Assembly: GCA_902494855.1 (NCBI GenBank)
Contig: CABUVC010000058.1
Span: 1 to 9,182 of the forward strand
Direction of reading: 5' to 3'
DNA length: 9,182 nucleotides
DNA from: an uncultured Collinsella sp.
GTDB lineage: Bacteria > Actinomycetota > Coriobacteriia > Coriobacteriales > Coriobacteriaceae
In this document: positions 6,552 through 9,182 of the stretch, one piece after another
Layout: each line of letters begins with the position of its first letter
Position numbering within the stretch: the stretch's first letter is position 1
The notes under the pieces: model-generated
The model's input: only the letters and a program-made list of their open reading frames with translations
The model's database searches: none
Told to the model about the DNA's origin: nothing
Position numbers and translations under genes: made by a program

Positions 6552-8621
6552 CTATCGAACCGAAGAATCGCCCGAGGCCGAAGAGGTATCGGGCTCGTCA
6601 TAAATCACGCCGAGCACGTCGCGCACGACATGCATCGCGGTATCCGAACCACCGCCGCCCTGCTCCAGGACAGTAGCGATGACATACTTGGGATCATCGG
6701 CCGGTGCATAGGCGCAGAACCACGCGTATTCGTCCTCGCCGCTTTTCTCGCCCGTGCCCGACTTGCCGTACACCTGCGGCGTCAGGGTGCCAAAGTGAGC
6801 CGCCAGGGACGTCGATGCCGTGTAAATCACGTCGTGCATGCCGTTGCGAACAAGAGTCAAATCCGAATCGCTGTTGATCTTGGCCTCCAGGCGCTTCTTC
6901 TTGCCCTTGCCGTTGTACTTATAGGCATCGCCGTCGCCATCGCGCGACAGGGCAGACAAAAACACGTGAGGCACGTACTGTTTGCCGCCGTTGGCAAGAC
7001 CCATATAGGCGCACGCCATCTGCAGGGGCGTCACCAGGATGTCGCCTTGGCCGATGGCAATGTTGGTCATATCGCCGGCATTCCACTTGCGGTCCTCGGC
7101 AGAGGCGTCGGTAAAGTACGACTCTTTCCACTCGGCATCGGGAATACGGCCCGCGCCCTCACTCGGCAGATCGATACCGCAGGTCTTGCCTAGGCCCCAG
7201 CGACGAAAGACCTCCTGCAGGCCCTCGGAATGTTGCTCGTCATAAAAGAAGGCCTTGCCCATGTCGTAGAAGACGGGGTCGCACGAGTTGGCGATACCCG
7301 ACTGCAGCGTCATGGTGCCGTGGCCAGACGTCAGCCAGCAGCGCTTGCCCCAAGCCTTGCCCAGGCCCGTCCAATAGCCCGTGCAGTTGGTTGTCTGCGT
7401 TGAAGTGTAGGTTCCAAACTCAAGACCGGCCAGTGCCGAGAGCGGCTTGATGGTCGAGGCCGACATGTACTGTCCGCTAATGGCGCGGTTGAGCAGCGGG
7501 TGCGAACCCTTGTCATCATTGAGCTCGGTCCACACGTCATTTGAGACGCCGCCGATAAAGACGGACGGATCGAACTTGGGCTCGCTCGCCATGCCCAGGA
7601 TCTCGCCATTGTTGGGATCGAGACACACCACAGCGCCGTTGCCGGCATTGCTGTAGCCAGTGGTCTTGGCAAGCTCGATGGCGCTCGCCAGCGCCGTCTC
7701 ACAGGCCTGTTGGATCTTAAGATCGAGCGTGAGCTTAATGTCGGAGCCGGCCTTCGCGGGCACGGCGCCGGCCTGACCGGTCACATTGCCCGAGGCATCG
7801 ACCTTGACGGTCTGCTCGCCACGAATACCCTGCAGCAGGTTTTCGTAGTAGCTCTCAACACCCGCCTGGCCCACGATATCGCCCGACTGGTACGTAATCC
7901 GGCCAGCAGAAGCATCATCATCACCAGAGGTTTTCTTATTCTGGGCCTCGAGCTGCTCGGAGGTAATGGTGCCGGTATAGCCCAAGATATGGCATGCCGT
8001 CTCGCCATATGGATACTGGCGCTCGGTACGCTCGGCAATCTTGACGCCCGGGAACTCGCCGGCGTGCTCCTGAATATAGGCAACCGTGGAGCGACGGACG
8101 TCCGTCGCGATGGTATGCAGGCTCTGAGCGCCCTCGGAATTGTCCTGAATATTGCGCAGCACCGCCACGTAGGGCATACCGAGCACGTTGGCAAGATGGC
8201 GAACCAGAACCTCATCCTCGGCAAGGTCGCGGTAGGCCACGACAGCAAGTGAGGGACGGTTCTGGACAAGCGCCACGCCATTGCGGTCGAGGATGCGGCC
8301 GCGCACAGCGGGTGTGGTAACGGTGCGCGTCTGATTGCTATTAGCCTGCTTTTCGTAATAGTCCGACGAGACCATCTGCATGCCCCACAGCTTGACGGCA
8401 AGCGCCGCGAACATCGCGCCCACACCCGTGGTGAGGATGGAGAAGCGGCCCTTAAAGGCGGTCGCCGCGGTATTGCCCTCGCCCTCGGTGGCGCGCGGGG
8501 CCGTCCCATGCTGCGTATCGTAGGTAAAACGAGAATCGCCGCGACGCATGATGACCAGTGCGACCACGATGGCCACAACCAGCACGATACCGGCGATAAT
8601 AACCGTCATCTGGGAAGACAT
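6552..8621 (-). CDS. mrdA: Penicillin-binding protein 2, elongasome transpeptidase
   Basis: Cross-links new side-wall peptidoglycan and activates RodA. The 689 residues hold an N-terminal membrane segment (5-25), a linker with RRGDSRF (26-58), a second membrane segment (about 61-82), the dimerisation or pedestal domain beginning at RGRILDRNG (107-115), and a transpeptidase domain from about 290. Catalytic motifs are Ser389-Thr-Ile-Lys392, Ser446-Cys-Asp448 and Lys620-Ser-Gly-Thr623. Most PBP2 proteins have a single membrane anchor, matching the second segment here. Residues before the active serine read YMSAS where PPGS is usual. Cys413, Cys428, His434 and Cys447 lie 24, 39, 45 and 58 residues after Ser389, the spacing of the zinc ligands of Acinetobacter PBP2. 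ATG 8621-8619 follows GGGGAGG by 7 bases; this site overlaps the mreD stop. Identity is certain, the gene name follows context. Confidence 0.96.
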   Translation of the reverse strand: MSSQMTVIIAGIVLVVAIVVALVIMRRGDSRFTYDTQHGTAPRATEGEGNTAATAFKGRFSILTTGVGAMFAALAVKLWGMQMVSSDYYEKQANSNQTRTVTTPAVRGRILDRNGVALVQNRPSLAVVAYRDLAEDEVLVRHLANVLGMPYVAVLRNIQDNSEGAQSLHTIATDVRRSTVAYIQEHAGEFPGVKIAERTERQYPYGETACHILGYTGTITSEQLEAQNKKTSGDDDASAGRITYQSGDIVGQAGVESYYENLLQGIRGEQTVKVDASGNVTGQAGAVPAKAGSDIKLTLDLKIQQACETALASAIELAKTTGYSNAGNGAVVCLDPNNGEILGMASEPKFDPSVFIGGVSNDVWTELNDDKGSHPLLNRAISGQYMSASTIKPLSALAGLEFGTYTSTQTTNCTGYWTGLGKAWGKRCWLTSGHGTMTLQSGIANSCDPVFYDMGKAFFYDEQHSEGLQEVFRRWGLGKTCGIDLPSEGAGRIPDAEWKESYFTDASAEDRKWNAGDMTNIAIGQGDILVTPLQMACAYMGLANGGKQYVPHVFLSALSRDGDGDAYKYNGKGKKKRLEAKINSDSDLTLVRNGMHDVIYTASTSLAAHFGTLTPQVYGKSGTGEKSGEDEYAWFCAYAPADDPKYVIATVLEQGGGGSDTAMHVVRDVLGVIYDEPDTSSASGDSSVR

Positions 8622-8634
8622 CTACGAGCCTCCC

Positions 8635-9180
8635 CTATTTGAGCTTACGGGTCTTGGGCTTAAAGCGCATGCCCGTCTGGCGTCCGCCACGTGCGGAGAA
8701 TCCATAACCGGACTGCGGCACGACGCCGGACATCAAAAACGGAATGGCAACCAGACCCGTCAGGATCGAAGACGGCAGCGCATGGCCGAAGATCGCCACG
8801 ACAAAGCTCGTCTCCAAACCCATAAACAGCAAGATGATGCTGTAGATCACATTAATGACGAACGCGAAGGCGCCCACCGTGATGCCGCGCGCGCTCGGGG
8901 CACCGCCCGTCTGACCGGCAGCGCTATGCACCAGGGCAAAAGAACCCACGGTCAGCAGGAGCGACATAACGCCCACCGGCACGGCAGCGGACAGGTCATA
9001 AAACAAGCCGCTGCAAAAACCGCACACGACGGCACGGGTCGGGTCGCCCGAGAACACGCTTAGGCACACCAGGATAATCATGAAGTTGACGCGACCTCCC
9101 GCAATGGAGATCTGCGGTGCCAGGCCTGCCTGCAACAGCACACACACAATGGCGGCGATTACAAACGTGCGGGAGCTCAT
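8635..9180 (-). CDS. mreD: Rod shape-determining protein MreD
   Basis: Small integral membrane protein of the elongasome, thought to link MreC and the cytoskeletal MreB to RodA-PBP2. The 181 residues give about five hydrophobic segments. The family pattern SGDPTRAVVCGFCSGLFYDLSAAVPVG lies near 45-71, with Gly-Phe-Cys-Ser-Gly-Leu and the following Asp typical of MreD. A basic tail (RGGRQTGMRFKPKTRKLK) ends the protein, presumably in the cytoplasm. The start at ATG 9180-9178 is the only one visible; its ribosome binding site lies outside the window, so a start further upstream cannot be excluded. The TAG stop merges with the mrdA ribosome binding site 13 bases before mrdA. mreC is expected next, beyond the right edge. 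Confidence 0.9.
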   Translation of the reverse strand: MSSRTFVIAAIVCVLLQAGLAPQISIAGGRVNFMIILVCLSVFSGDPTRAVVCGFCSGLFYDLSAAVPVGVMSLLLTVGSFALVHSAAGQTGGAPSARGITVGAFAFVINVIYSIILLFMGLETSFVVAIFGHALPSSILTGLVAIPFLMSGVVPQSGYGFSARGGRQTGMRFKPKTRKLK

Positions 9181-9182
9181 CC

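Noticed and set aside
7781..8578. 265-codon minus-strand frame overlapping PBP2
   Set aside because: A frame-shifted shadow of mrdA, rich in Arg, Ser, Pro and Ala. The mrdA frame carries all catalytic motifs without interruption.

Overview
The window carries nine genes, all read from the minus strand, packed with almost no spare DNA. The transcription order runs from the high coordinates to the low ones: mreD, mrdA (PBP2), rodA, a DUF697-like protein, a radical SAM protein, its DUF2344 partner, rplU, rpmA, and obgE (cut off by the left edge). GC-rich codon use, TTG starts, an unextended L27 and this gene order suggest an actinobacterium of class Coriobacteriia, probably close to Collinsella. 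That placement is inference from protein character and synteny, not from a marker search.

Right half (5316-9180): the end of an mre cell-shape operon. MreD, the class B transpeptidase PBP2 and the SEDS glycosyltransferase RodA are the membrane and septum-independent wall-building parts of the elongasome; mreC and mreB would be expected just beyond the right edge. PBP2 has two points of interest: an additional N-terminal transmembrane segment, and a Cys-Cys-His-Cys set whose spacing matches the zinc site described for Acinetobacter PBP2.

Middle (1671-5297): three poorly understood genes joined to the elongasome genes by short gaps or overlaps: a DUF697-like membrane-associated protein, a radical SAM enzyme with a B12-domain-like N-terminus and a C-terminal cysteine cluster, and a DUF2344 'radical SAM-linked' protein overlapping it by four bases. 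This pair is widely found next to rplU-rpmA-obgE, but its reaction is unknown to me.

Left part (1-1674): a ribosomal unit. A strong extended -10 promoter overlaps the DUF2344 stop codon and drives rplU-rpmA. A good intrinsic terminator lies between rpmA and obgE and ends only two bases before the obgE ribosome binding site, so obgE seems to depend on readthrough of it. I see no RNA genes, mobile elements, CRISPR arrays or gene-free stretches over 100 bases. There is no clear new defence or mobile system here; the least understood content is the DUF697/radical SAM/DUF2344 block.
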